Below are positions 52,059 to 60,715 of a stretch of 64,000 nt of DNA, in pieces. Numbering within the stretch: the stretch's first letter is position 1; the number at the start of each line of letters is the position of its first letter. This DNA is from Mycobacterium sp. SMC-4 (GTDB lineage Bacteria > Actinomycetota > Actinomycetes > Mycobacteriales > Mycobacteriaceae). The DNA lies in contig NZ_CP079869.1 of assembly GCF_025263265.1 (NCBI RefSeq), forward strand, positions 1,984,001 through 2,048,000, in the 5' to 3' direction. A program made the translations under genes and the position numbers. The notes beneath the pieces are model-generated. The model had not been told where the DNA came from. It saw only the letters and a list, made by a program, of their open reading frames with translations, and searched no databases.

Positions 52059-52604
52059 TCAGGTCGTCTTGAGTCCGACGGCGTGGCGCAACTGGTCGAG
52101 GAACTGATCGTCGTCGTCACTTCGCACGATGTAGTGCGACACCGCAACTCGGATCGCAGTTGCTGCTTTGACCGCCCCGTTGGATCCGGGCAGGAGCTTT
52201 TCTAGCTGTGCACGCATGGCGGGAAGGATGCGGCCCAGTTGGGCGATGACGACTTCGGGTTCGATGTCGACCAACCGAACACCCGAATAGGACCGCTGAT
52301 AGTCGACGATGAACCGCATCGCCGCATCGACCCGTTCGGGGCCGCGCAGTCCGGCGGTGGCCCGGGCTATGCCGGTCTGGAACATGTCGCGCTCGTAGAC
52401 GCCAAACGCCTCCAACAAGGCCTGCTTGTCGGCGAACCACCGATAGAGCGTGGGCCGGGACACTCCGGCCTGCAGCGCGACCTCGGAGAGGCTGAGCTTC
52501 GTCTGTCCGCTACGGGCGAGCACCTCGGCGGTCGCCACCAGGATTCGATGCCGGGTCGAGGTGTCCTCGGCGGTGTCGGATCGTTCAGATACGGGATGGT
52601 TCAC
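52059..52604 (-). CDS. TetR-family regulator 1
   Basis: A 181-aa protein with the TetR HTH: ILVATAEVLARSGQTKLSLSEVALQAGVSRPTLYRWFADK. The C-terminal part (RFIVDYQRSYSGVRLVDIEPEVVIAQL ... AIRVAVSHYIVRSDDDDQFLDQLRHAVG) is strongly similar to the regulator at 55103-55666. Because their recognition helices match, both probably read the TTTACAAA sites. It precedes aldehyde dehydrogenase in the same direction, 64 bp away. Confidence 0.88.
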   Translation of the reverse strand: MNHPVSERSDTAEDTSTRHRILVATAEVLARSGQTKLSLSEVALQAGVSRPTLYRWFADKQALLEAFGVYERDMFQTGIARATAGLRGPERVDAAMRFIVDYQRSYSGVRLVDIEPEVVIAQLGRILPAMRAQLEKLLPGSNGAVKAATAIRVAVSHYIVRSDDDDQFLDQLRHAVGLKTT

Positions 52605-52686
52605 AGAGCCGGCCTTCGCTGTCGGGTCGGTTTCGATCGTAGAGCCTGCTGAGGCCGGGCAGTCGCGACGCGCGCGGCGGCGTCGG

Positions 52687-53826
52687 TCACAGCGCCTTCT
52701 CCAGCAACGCGACGGTGTCCAGGTCGTCGAGCGCGGCCAGCGCGCGCTCCAGGCCCTTCAGTGCGATGTCCTCTGTCTGCATGCCGCCGATCCCGGCGGT
52801 GATCAGTGCCGCGACATAGGGGTACATCGCCCCCTGGCGGTAGCGGTCCCACAACTCCTCGCGCGCGATCTCGGGCCCGCCTCCGGCACCGAGCACCCGC
52901 CGGTACACGTCGAGCAGGTCCCGCTGGGCAGCGATGCGGTCGTCGGCGGTCATGCTCGTCACCAAGGTGTAGGCCAGCTCCCGGCTGGGATGACCGCGCC
53001 GCACCGCCTGCCAGTCCAACAGCCCGGCCCGGCCGTCCCGGAAGTAGAGATTGCCGGGGTGGGCGTCGCCGTGCATGACGGTGTGCGGCGGGGTGTCGAC
53101 CAGCGCCGCCGCCGCACGGTAATGCTCGTTGACGAACCGGCCGCGGCCCAACGGCAGGTCGGTGCGCTCGGCCAGTCGCCGTGTCGACGAACGCAGCAGC
53201 CGCGCCGTCAGCAGGGACACGCTGTCCTCCGACGCGCTGTAGAGCCAGCCCAACGGGCCGTACCCGCGCCGGGCCGGCAACCGCTTCCAGAACGTTGCGT
53301 GCACCGTCGCCAAGAGTTCGACAACCTGCTCAGCCTGGTCGACGCCGATCGGGTGCAAGGTGTCGGGAAACTCACATCCGGTGGCCGCCAGATCCTCCAG
53401 GACCAGCGCGAAACGCCCGGTCCACGAATCGAACCCGATCCCGTGCGCGCGCGGGACGTCGGCCAGTTCGGGGGCCAGCTGACGGTAGAAGCGTGTCTCG
53501 GTGTCGGCGAGGTTGCCTAACTCGCCCAGCACGCGGGTGGCCAGGGCCGGGGCGGCGGTCTTGACGAACACCGTCTCGGGAACGCCGTCGCCGGTCAGTG
53601 CGAGGCGGGCGCGCGATGAGGTTCCGGCGTCCGCGTCGAGCGCCGATACCGATGTCACCGAGCGGCCGATCAGTGCCGACAGCGCCGTGGGGTCGATGTC
53701 GGCGACGGTCCGGGGAACTGTCCGTACCCGCCCGATCAGCGCGTCGGTGCCGATGCGGCCAGCTGCGCGGCTCAGGTGCGAAGCCAAGCCCACACTGGGC
53801 GCAATCCGTTCGGCGAAAACTGACAC
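52687..53826 (-). CDS. APH-fold phosphotransferase (ecdysteroid-kinase-like)
   Basis: A 379-aa kinase-like protein with VMHGDAHPGNLYF (catalytic HGD) and RAGLLDWQAV (metal-binding DxQ, here DWQ). Family relatives phosphorylate sterol-like alcohols or are of unknown substrate; antibiotic resistance is not implied. Divergent from the CoA-transferase at 53908 across an operator pair. It may phosphorylate a hydroxylated intermediate. Confidence 0.8.
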   Translation of the reverse strand: MSVFAERIAPSVGLASHLSRAAGRIGTDALIGRVRTVPRTVADIDPTALSALIGRSVTSVSALDADAGTSSRARLALTGDGVPETVFVKTAAPALATRVLGELGNLADTETRFYRQLAPELADVPRAHGIGFDSWTGRFALVLEDLAATGCEFPDTLHPIGVDQAEQVVELLATVHATFWKRLPARRGYGPLGWLYSASEDSVSLLTARLLRSSTRRLAERTDLPLGRGRFVNEHYRAAAALVDTPPHTVMHGDAHPGNLYFRDGRAGLLDWQAVRRGHPSRELAYTLVTSMTADDRIAAQRDLLDVYRRVLGAGGGPEIAREELWDRYRQGAMYPYVAALITAGIGGMQTEDIALKGLERALAALDDLDTVALLEKAL

Positions 53827-53863
53827 CGCGGCCTCCTAGGCTTGACCGATAGCCACACCAGGC

Positions 53864-53890
53864 TTACAAAGTCTTACTACTTTGTAAAGT
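53864..53890. promoter_or_regulatory. TTTACAAA-type operator pair (site 2)
   Basis: TTACAAAGT (53864-53872) and ACTTTGTAA (53879-53887) are 9-bp inverted repeats with a 6-bp spacer, in the 81-bp divergent region between the kinase and CoA-transferase genes. The right arm sits in the palindromic ACTTTGTAAAGT. It is the strongest operator in the cluster and may serve both genes. Confidence 0.65.
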
Positions 53891-53907
53891 ACAAGGAGGG
53901 TATCGCG

Positions 53908-55098
53908 ATGGCCGGTCCGTTGCAGGGAGTTCGTGTCGTCGAGCTCGGCGTCTGGGTGGCGGGCCCGGCAGCGGGCGGAATCCTCGCAGACTGGGGTGCC
54001 GACGTCGTCAAGATTGAACCGCCGGCCGGTGATCCGGCGCGGACGTTCGGGCGCATGCTGGGTATCACCGCGGCCGACGGCGAGGACTCCAGCCCGCCTT
54101 TCGAAATGGACAACCGAGGTAAGCGCAGCGTCGTGCTCGACCTGGCCACCGAGGACGGCCGCACACACGTGCGGGAGTTGCTCGCTGACGCCGACGTGTT
54201 CCTGACCAACATCCGCACCGGGGCACTGCGCCGTATCGGGCTGGACTTCGATGCGGTCGCGGCCGCCAATCCGCGGCTGATCTACGGTTTGATCACCGGC
54301 TACGGCGCAGTGGGTCCGGATGCCGACCGGCCCGCCTACGACGTGGCCGCGTTCTGGGCGCGGTCGGGGCTGGCGCACCTGCTGACCCGGCCCGGCGACG
54401 TCCCGCCGTTTCAGCGCGGCGGCATGGGCGACCACATGGCCGCAATGACGCTGGCCGGTGCGCTGTGTGCGGCGCTGGTTTCGCGCACGCGCACAGGCGT
54501 CGGGCAACTGGTTACCACCTCGCTCTATCGTCAAGGCGCCTACACCGTCAGCTTCGACCTCAACACCTTTCTGCTGACCGGTCATTCGATTGCGATCGGC
54601 CAGCGTGAGGCAATGGCCAACCCGTGCATGAACAACTACACCGCCGGCGACGGGCGGCGGTTCTGGCTCGTCGGTCTACAGGGTGAACGTCACTGGCCGG
54701 CGCTGTGTGCCGCAGTGCAGCGGCTCAGTTGGCTGACCGACGAACGCTACGCCACCGGCCGCGCCCGCGCGGTCAACGCCACCGCACTGATCGCCGAGCT
54801 CGACGTCATCTTCGCCGGCAAGTCACTCGACGAGTGGTCCGAAGTCTTTGACGGGCAACCGGATCTGTTCTGGTCTCCGATCAACTCGCCCGAAGACGTC
54901 CTGGCAGACGAGCAGTTCCACGCTGCCGGCGGAGTGGTCTACGTTCCTGACGGGGACGGTGCCAGCGTGCCGATGATCGCCTCGCCGGCGGACTTTCACG
55001 GCACGCCCACGCAGATCCGGTCCGTTGCTCCGGCGCTTGGGCAGCACACCGACGAAGTGCTCGCCGAACTTGACGCGCGCACGCACGGTCGCGGCTAG
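53908..55098 (+). CDS. Class III CoA-transferase (CaiB/BaiF family) 2
   Basis: A 396-aa protein. N-terminal GPLQGVRVVELGVWVAGPAAGGILADWGADVVKIEPP, then GKRSVVLDLATEDGR and ADRPAYDVAAFWARSG (catalytic Asp region). It transfers CoA to a carboxylic acid, preparing it for degradation. ATG 53908 has AAGGAGGG eight bases upstream; an in-frame extension to 53842 runs through the operator and is rejected. Confidence 0.88.
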   Translation: MAGPLQGVRVVELGVWVAGPAAGGILADWGADVVKIEPPAGDPARTFGRMLGITAADGEDSSPPFEMDNRGKRSVVLDLATEDGRTHVRELLADADVFLTNIRTGALRRIGLDFDAVAAANPRLIYGLITGYGAVGPDADRPAYDVAAFWARSGLAHLLTRPGDVPPFQRGGMGDHMAAMTLAGALCAALVSRTRTGVGQLVTTSLYRQGAYTVSFDLNTFLLTGHSIAIGQREAMANPCMNNYTAGDGRRFWLVGLQGERHWPALCAAVQRLSWLTDERYATGRARAVNATALIAELDVIFAGKSLDEWSEVFDGQPDLFWSPINSPEDVLADEQFHAAGGVVYVPDGDGASVPMIASPADFHGTPTQIRSVAPALGQHTDEVLAELDARTHGRG

Positions 55099-55102
55099 GC
55101 GG

Positions 55103-55666
55103 TCACGGCGACCGGTGCTTGACGCGGGCGGCGTGGCGCAGCTGGGCCAGGAAATCTGCGCTGTCATCACTGCGGACCAGGTACTGCGATACCGCCACTC
55201 GCACCGCTGTGGCGGCCGACAGCCCAGCATCGGGCCCAGTGCACAAGCGCTGCAGACGATCTCGCATCAACGGCAGCACCCGCGCCAACCGTCGGATGAC
55301 CTGCTCGGGCTCAACGTCGACCATGCGCAGGCCGGGATAGGACAGTTGGTAGTCCACGATGATGCGCAATGCCGCGTCGAGCCGTTCATGGGCGGGTAGC
55401 CCGGCAGTCGCTTCGGCTACGGCGTGTTCGTAGAGCAGGCGCTCCCACACCACGAACGCGTCGAGCAGCTCGCGCTTGTCGCCGAAGTAGCGGTACAGCG
55501 TCGGCCGGGACACCCCGGCCTGGGCTGCGACGTCGGACAACGAAAGTTTCGCCGTGCCGTTGCGGCCCAGAACTTCCGCGGTCGCCGCCAGGATCCGTGC
55601 GCGCGTCGGAGTGTCCGGGCCGTCGGCATCGGGCGGCTCGTGACGTGCAACCGGCGGTTGCGGCAT
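55103..55666 (-). CDS. TetR-family regulator 2
   Basis: A 187-aa paralogue of the regulator at 52059-52604, with HTH LSLSDVAAQAGVSRPTLYRYFGDK and matching C-terminal region (RIIVDYQLSYPGLRMVDVEPEQVIRRLARVLP). Divergent from the ferredoxin gene across operator site 3, so probably autoregulated. Both regulators may work as a pair with different ligands. Confidence 0.88.
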   Translation of the reverse strand: MPQPPVARHEPPDADGPDTPTRARILAATAEVLGRNGTAKLSLSDVAAQAGVSRPTLYRYFGDKRELLDAFVVWERLLYEHAVAEATAGLPAHERLDAALRIIVDYQLSYPGLRMVDVEPEQVIRRLARVLPLMRDRLQRLCTGPDAGLSAATAVRVAVSQYLVRSDDSADFLAQLRHAARVKHRSP

Positions 55667-55672
55667 GCAGAT

Positions 55673-55684
55673 ACTTTACAAAAA
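55673..55684. promoter_or_regulatory. TTTACAAA operator-like site 3
   Basis: ACTTTACAAAAA lies seven bases upstream of the TetR 2 start and 62 bp before the ferredoxin ATG. It matches sites 1 and 4 over ACTTTACAAAA or nearly so. Confidence 0.6.
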
Positions 55685-55745
55685 TCTGATGGAATGTCAC
55701 GGTATTTGGATGGCAGCCCCTGCGGTGCGGCGATCGGAGCAACCC

Positions 55746-55937
55746 ATGCGAGTGTCAGTGGATCTGAGCAGATGCACCGGCCACGGTATCTGCGAGACGA
55801 TCGCCGAAGAGATCTTCGAGGTGCTCGACGAGGGCAGCGTGGTGATCCACGAGCCCGTGCGGCCCGCCGAGGACCGTGAGCGGATGCAGCAGGCGGTCAC
55901 CCAGTGCCCGGTGGCCGCACTGCGGTTGATCGACTGA
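55746..55937 (+). CDS. 3Fe-4S-type ferredoxin
   Basis: A 63-aa ferredoxin with Cys10, Cys16 and Cys54 (RCTGHGIC ... QCPVAAL). The position of the missing second Cys is occupied by His/Gly, as in P450-associated mycobacterial ferredoxins. It should pass electrons to the P450 at 58522. ATG 55746 is preferred; ATG 55710 would add 12 residues. Confidence 0.9.
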   Translation: MRVSVDLSRCTGHGICETIAEEIFEVLDEGSVVIHEPVRPAEDRERMQQAVTQCPVAALRLID

Positions 55938-55994
55938 CTTTCCCGCGGAGTAGCGTTCCCGGCTGCGGTCAAAGCTCAATCCGAGACTGGAATA

Positions 55995-56825
55995 CTATTC
56001 CGCGGGAGGATTTTTCGGGGGGCGGGGGCGAACCAGGACCGATTGCTGGATGGCGCCGACGGGCCCTGATTCGTCGAACAACGTTCCGATCGTGGTACCG
56101 ACGCCGTCGGGTCCGTAGCTCGTCTCTGCCCGGACGCCGACCCATTCGCCGTCGGGAACCCGGTGAACGTGGACCACCAGGTCGGTGTTGAGGAAGGTGA
56201 ATTGACGCGGATTCAGCGTGGTGCCGATACCGTTGGCCACATCGGCCACGGCGAACAACCGTTCCAGCGGGGTCATCTTTTCGCCCTTGACCAGATCGAC
56301 CTCGGGCCGCAGCCAGGATTCGCCGCCTCCGGGGGCCAGCGGACGGGTGAGCCAACGCCAGTCCAGGCTGTGCACGTAGTTGGGATCCCAGTCCTTCTTC
56401 ATGTCGTGGCGTGTCGCCTCTGCGAGCGCAGCCAACGGTTCGGCAGCCGCATGCGCGATCGCCGGGGTGTCGAGTGTCTGCAGCCGCCAGCCGCTGGCCC
56501 GTGCCACCGGGCGGGGCCGGCCATCGGGTCCCGGGGCCGCCATCTCGGCGCTGAACAACTCGATCTGCTTGCCGGGGCGTTCTCGCCAGGCACGCACCCA
56601 CAGGTCACCCTCGGCCGGGACGGGCCCGAGCAGATCGATCAACACCCGGCTCAACCGGGTGTCGTCCCGTGGTTCGCAGTGCTGCAGCGCCCGCACCAGC
56701 AGCGCCGACACCGGGGCGGCGTGTTGGATGGCCGCCGACCAGGTGCTGCGCACGAAATCGGTGGCGAGGAAGCGTTCGCCGTGCTCACTTTCGGCGTCGA
56801 GGAGTTCGTAGTAGGAATCGGACAT
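55995..56825 (-). CDS. Thioesterase-family protein (acyl-CoA, double hotdog type)
   Basis: A 276-aa protein. Patterns such as FVRSTWSAAIQHAAPVSALLVRAL, RVLIDLLGPVP, VADVANGIGTTLNPRQFTFLNTDLVVHVHR and TSYGPDGVGTTIGTLFDESGPVG fit the two-hotdog thioesterase-like superfamily of actinobacteria. It should hydrolyse an acyl-CoA. It lies 9 bp after the SMP-30 gene in the same direction, so they form an operon. Confidence 0.72.
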   Translation of the reverse strand: MSDSYYELLDAESEHGERFLATDFVRSTWSAAIQHAAPVSALLVRALQHCEPRDDTRLSRVLIDLLGPVPAEGDLWVRAWRERPGKQIELFSAEMAAPGPDGRPRPVARASGWRLQTLDTPAIAHAAAEPLAALAEATRHDMKKDWDPNYVHSLDWRWLTRPLAPGGGESWLRPEVDLVKGEKMTPLERLFAVADVANGIGTTLNPRQFTFLNTDLVVHVHRVPDGEWVGVRAETSYGPDGVGTTIGTLFDESGPVGAIQQSVLVRPRPPKNPPAE

Positions 56826-56834
56826 CGGGACCTT

Positions 56835-57695
56835 TCAGGGCTGGGCGGGGGCGGGAATGTCGACGGTGGTGGCATCCAGGCGAGACAGCGTGGTGCCGCG
56901 GAGCCGTTCGGGATAGGCGTCAGCAGCTGACACCAGGAACAGGGTGCGGCCCTCGGGCCCGCCCAGTGCGCAGGCGATCGCGACGCGCTCGCCGATGTCG
57001 ATGCGGTCGGTGACCGTCGCTACGCCATCGACGGACACGATGCGCTGGAACTGGTTTGCCAGCGTCATCGCCGTCCACACGCCGCCCTCGGTGTCCAGGC
57101 AGAGACCGTCCGGCGGACCGTCCAGGGCCTCGGCGAAGGCGCGCCGCTCACCCAGCGTCCGGTCGGCGGCGACGGTGAACGCGGTCAGTCGCCGACCGAC
57201 CGATTCCGCAACGATCAAGGTGGCGCCGTCGGGGGTGAGAACCATACCGTTGGGAAAGTCCAGATGCTGGGCGACCACCGTGGCCGCCGCGGCCACACCG
57301 TCACCCGGGTCGAGTCGCACGATGACGCCGGCTGCGCGCGCTTGGGAGCCGACGTAGACGGTGCCGCCGCAGTCGATCACCATGTCGCCGAGGGCGGCCG
57401 GCGCGAGCTCGCTCAGATCGGCGTAGACGTCGACGGATTCACCGTCGTAACGCAGCACCTCGCGACGCTCGGTGGATACGATCAGCAACGACCCGTCCGG
57501 GCAGAACCCGAGTCCCGACGGCGAATGACCGGGTAGCGCAAGGGTACTGAGCAGACCGTCGAGCGTCACCGTGTGCACGGCTTCGCCGAGCATGTCGGAG
57601 AACCACACCAGGTCCTCGAACCACCGTGGACCTTCGCCGAAGCAGAACCCGTCGGCCAACGGGGTCAACGTCATCGGCGCAGTATCCGGTGCCAT
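56835..57695 (-). CDS. SMP-30/gluconolactonase-like beta-propeller
   Basis: A 286-aa six-bladed propeller protein: FGEGPRWFEDLVWFSDM (the metal-binding Glu of the family), DFPNGMVLTPDGATLIVAES (Asn/Asp ligands) and DGLCLDTEGGVWTAM. It should hydrolyse a lactone, which fits the product of the Baeyer-Villiger enzyme nearby. Divergent from the NIPSNAP-like gene across operator site 4. Confidence 0.85.
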   Translation of the reverse strand: MAPDTAPMTLTPLADGFCFGEGPRWFEDLVWFSDMLGEAVHTVTLDGLLSTLALPGHSPSGLGFCPDGSLLIVSTERREVLRYDGESVDVYADLSELAPAALGDMVIDCGGTVYVGSQARAAGVIVRLDPGDGVAAAATVVAQHLDFPNGMVLTPDGATLIVAESVGRRLTAFTVAADRTLGERRAFAEALDGPPDGLCLDTEGGVWTAMTLANQFQRIVSVDGVATVTDRIDIGERVAIACALGGPEGRTLFLVSAADAYPERLRGTTLSRLDATTVDIPAPAQP

Positions 57696-57713
57696 GACCC
57701 CCGGCCCGACAAC

Positions 57714-57724
57714 ACTTTACAAAA
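57714..57724. promoter_or_regulatory. TTTACAAA operator-like site 4
   Basis: ACTTTACAAAA lies in the 102-bp divergent region between the SMP-30 gene and the gene at 57798. It is identical to site 3 over these bases. It is followed by CACGGGACAAGTGTC, which may hold a promoter element. Confidence 0.6.
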
Positions 57725-57797
57725 CACGGGACAAGTGTCACGCTGCCTGGGTGCAGCTGTCAACCGCCTGCGGCCCGTGCCAGATCGGGGTTCGGAC

Positions 57798-58508
57798 ATG
57801 AACATGAAGAAGTATCACAGCCACACGCTGATGTACCTGCACGAGACGATCGACCTGGGATCGGCGTGCGCCGAGGAGTTCGTCGCCGAGTTCGACGCCA
57901 ACTACCACCCGATGATGAGGGAGCTGGGGGCGAGGTTGTTCTCGATCTGGGAGACCACGCCTTACAACGGACACTGGCCGCAGGCGACCGTCATCTGGGA
58001 AATCGACTCGTTCGCCGATTACGCCCGCATCGGCCGGGCCCAAGCCGCCGGCGGCCGTCACCAGGCCGCCGCCCGAAAATGGGCGACATATCTGCGTGGT
58101 GCCGGTGCCCGGGGCGAGGGCCGCATCATGTATGCCGGTCGCAGCAACCGGCCGCTGTCCCAGTTGCAGGCCGAAGGGTTCACCGCAGGGCTGGTGATCC
58201 AGGAGATCATGCAAACCAAGCCGGGCCGCCAAGACGACTACATCCGTGAGCTCGAACGGCTCTACGTGCCCTGGTCGGAGTCGACCGGCAAACGCTGGCT
58301 CGGTTCGTTCATCACCACTTTCCGGTTCAACGAGGTCATCCATTACTGGGCCTTGGAAGGAGACTGGGACTGCTTCGAGAACCACTACCCGTCGTGGAAG
58401 GAACACCCGCCGGCCGAGATCGTGACGTGGATGAGCGTGGCCCCGGCGCTACGCGACGGGTGGGAGGACTCCATCCTGGCCGCGCTGCCACCATCCCCGC
58501 TGCGGTGA
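57798..58508 (+). CDS. NIPSNAP-like/dimeric alpha-beta barrel protein
   Basis: A 236-aa protein that appears to contain two ferredoxin-like barrels: MKKYHSHTLMYLHETIDLGSACAEEFVAEFDANYHPMM and LVIQEIMQTKPGRQDDYIRELERLYVPW. No catalytic residues can be named. Such proteins often serve as small monooxygenases, isomerases or accessory proteins. It is the first gene of the rightward operon leading to the P450, 13 bp away. Confidence 0.65.
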   Translation: MNMKKYHSHTLMYLHETIDLGSACAEEFVAEFDANYHPMMRELGARLFSIWETTPYNGHWPQATVIWEIDSFADYARIGRAQAAGGRHQAAARKWATYLRGAGARGEGRIMYAGRSNRPLSQLQAEGFTAGLVIQEIMQTKPGRQDDYIRELERLYVPWSESTGKRWLGSFITTFRFNEVIHYWALEGDWDCFENHYPSWKEHPPAEIVTWMSVAPALRDGWEDSILAALPPSPLR

Positions 58509-58521
58509 TCGGACAGCCGCG

Positions 58522-59745
58522 ATGACGCTGACAGAGTCGTTCACCTACGACCCGTTCGACCCGGTGGTGATGGCCGACCCGCTGCCGTTCTACCGCACGC
58601 TGCGCGATCGTCACCCGGTGTACTACCTGCCCCGATGGGACACCTACGCGCTGTCGCGATTCGACGACATCTGGAACGTGTTGGAGAGCAACGACGGAAC
58701 GTTCGTCGCTTCCGAGGGCACGTTGCCCTCGGCCGCGGTGCTCGCTGACCACAACCACGGCCCGGTGCCCGACCCACCGCTGCACCCGATGCCGTTCCAC
58801 GCCAACTTCGGCTCACCCCTCTACGAAGACGTCCGGCGGTGCACGGCCACACCGTTTCGGCCCAAGAGCATCACCGGACTCGCCGAGCGAATCCGGGTAT
58901 TGGCCAACGAACGCCTCGACGAGCTGCTGGCCCGAGGACGATTCGACCTGACTCAGGACTATGGTGGCATCGTCGCGGCCTCAGTGGTCTGTGAACTTGT
59001 CGGTCTTCCAACGGATCTGGCTGCCGATGTGCTCGCAACCGTCAATGCCGGAAGTCTCGCGCAGCCGGGCAGCGGCGTGGAGGTGGCCGATGCCCGGCCC
59101 GGTTATCTCGAGTATCTGACCCCGGTCGTGCAGCGCCGACGAGCCGGACATGACGCGCCGGTGCCTATCGTCGACAATCTGCTGGCCTACCGGCTGCCCG
59201 ACGGTACCGCGTTGTCCGACACCGAGGCGGCCGTGCAGTTGCTCGGTGTGTTCATCGGGGGCACCGAAACCGTGCCGAAGATCGTCGCGCACGGGCTGTG
59301 GGAATTGTTCGCCCGCCCTGAGCAACTCGCCGCCGTGCGTGCCGATCTCGACGTCAACATCGCGATGGCGCGCGAGGAGATGATCCGGTTCTGTGCACCG
59401 GCGCAGTGGTTCGCACGCACACTGCGCCGTCAGTTCACCCTGCATGGCACCACAATGCAGCCCGGCCAGCGCATCATCACCCTGCTGGCGTCGGCCAGTC
59501 GGGACGAGCGTGAGTACCGCGACCCCGAAGATTTCCTCTGGAACCGGCCGATCAAACGACTGCTCGCGTTCGGCCGCGGTCAGCACTTCTGTCTCGGCGC
59601 GCACCTGGCTCGTCTGGAGATCACCATCATGGTCACCGAATGGCTCAAGCGTGTCGACGAGTTCGCCGTGGATACCGACCAGGCCTGGCGGCCGCCGTCG
59701 AGCTTCCAGTGGGGCTGGAACAGCATTCCGGTGGAGGTCGGTTGA
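58522..59745 (+). CDS. Cytochrome P450
   Basis: A 407-aa P450. Heme-binding FGRGQHFCLGAHLARLE (Cys357), EMIR (ExxR) and an I-helix GGTETVPKI in place of the usual A-G-x2-T are visible. It hydroxylates a hydrophobic substrate, probably the first step here, with electrons from the ferredoxin at 55746. The following dehydrogenase gene starts 1 bp after its stop codon. Confidence 0.92.
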   Translation: MTLTESFTYDPFDPVVMADPLPFYRTLRDRHPVYYLPRWDTYALSRFDDIWNVLESNDGTFVASEGTLPSAAVLADHNHGPVPDPPLHPMPFHANFGSPLYEDVRRCTATPFRPKSITGLAERIRVLANERLDELLARGRFDLTQDYGGIVAASVVCELVGLPTDLAADVLATVNAGSLAQPGSGVEVADARPGYLEYLTPVVQRRRAGHDAPVPIVDNLLAYRLPDGTALSDTEAAVQLLGVFIGGTETVPKIVAHGLWELFARPEQLAAVRADLDVNIAMAREEMIRFCAPAQWFARTLRRQFTLHGTTMQPGQRIITLLASASRDEREYRDPEDFLWNRPIKRLLAFGRGQHFCLGAHLARLEITIMVTEWLKRVDEFAVDTDQAWRPPSSFQWGWNSIPVEVG

Positions 59746-59746
59746 C

Positions 59747-60715
59747 GTGTGGGCCTACCGTCTGGTCGCACCCTTCACCTTCGCCGAATCCGAGGTTGCA
59801 CAGCCGCATCCCGAAGATCTGGGCCATGGACACGTGCTACTGCGGTTCCTGGCGGCCGGAATCTGCGGCAGCGATCTGCCAGGCTTCCGCGGCACCAAGG
59901 GCAGACTGGCGTTCGACACCGGCCCGTGTGTGGCGGACAAGGACGGATTCCCGATCCACGAGGTGGTCGGTGAGGTGATCGCCAGCCGGCACCCGGCACA
60001 CCGGCCGGGGGACCACGTGGTGGGCTGGGCCTCGGGGTTCGACGGCCTGATGGAGTGCATCATCTCCGACGGCGACGGCCTCGCGCCCTACGACCCCGCG
60101 CTGGATCCCGCCCACGCCGTCGGTCTGCAACCGCTGGCGTGCGTGCTCTACGCGGTCGAACAGCTGCCCGAGCTTGCCGGGCGCCACGTCGCGGTGATCG
60201 GCCAGGGGTCGATCGGATTGCTGTTCAGCTACGTCATCAAGGCGCGAGGCGCCACTCATGTCACCGGCATCGACCCGGTCGACCGCGCCGAGATCGGTCC
60301 GGCGTTCGGCGTCGACACCGTCGTGCGCGCTACCAGCGATCGCTGGGTCAGCCGGCTTGACGCCGACGAACGTCCTGATGTCGTCATCGAGACCGTCGGT
60401 CACCAGGTCGCCACACTGGCTCACGCGATCGAGGCCGCCGCGTTCGGCGGCACCGTGTTCTACTTCGGCGTTCCCGACGACGATACGTACCCGATCAGCA
60501 TGCGCACCATCCTGCGCAACAACCTGACCCTCAAGGCCGGCGTCACCTTGGAACGGCGCCGAATGTTGAGGGCAGCCGACGACTTCGCCCGCGCCCATCC
60601 CGGGCTGCTGGACCGCTACCTGACCCAGACGTTCCCGGTCGCCGAGGTGCAGCAGGCATTCGAGTTGGCCTGCCGTCCAGATCCGCGGCGAATCAAGATT
60701 GCGATGGTGCCCTGA
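59747..60715 (+). CDS. Zinc-type alcohol dehydrogenase (MDR family) 2
   Basis: A 322-aa MDR protein from GTG 59747. Catalytic site ICGSD (Cys) and IHEVVGEV (His-Glu) are present; the structural-zinc Cys cluster is absent. NAD(P) site: VIGQGSIGLLF. It should oxidise the alcohol made by the P450 to a ketone or aldehyde. It touches the P450 gene and overlaps the aldolase gene by 1 bp. Confidence 0.86.
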   Translation: MWAYRLVAPFTFAESEVAQPHPEDLGHGHVLLRFLAAGICGSDLPGFRGTKGRLAFDTGPCVADKDGFPIHEVVGEVIASRHPAHRPGDHVVGWASGFDGLMECIISDGDGLAPYDPALDPAHAVGLQPLACVLYAVEQLPELAGRHVAVIGQGSIGLLFSYVIKARGATHVTGIDPVDRAEIGPAFGVDTVVRATSDRWVSRLDADERPDVVIETVGHQVATLAHAIEAAAFGGTVFYFGVPDDDTYPISMRTILRNNLTLKAGVTLERRRMLRAADDFARAHPGLLDRYLTQTFPVAEVQQAFELACRPDPRRIKIAMVP

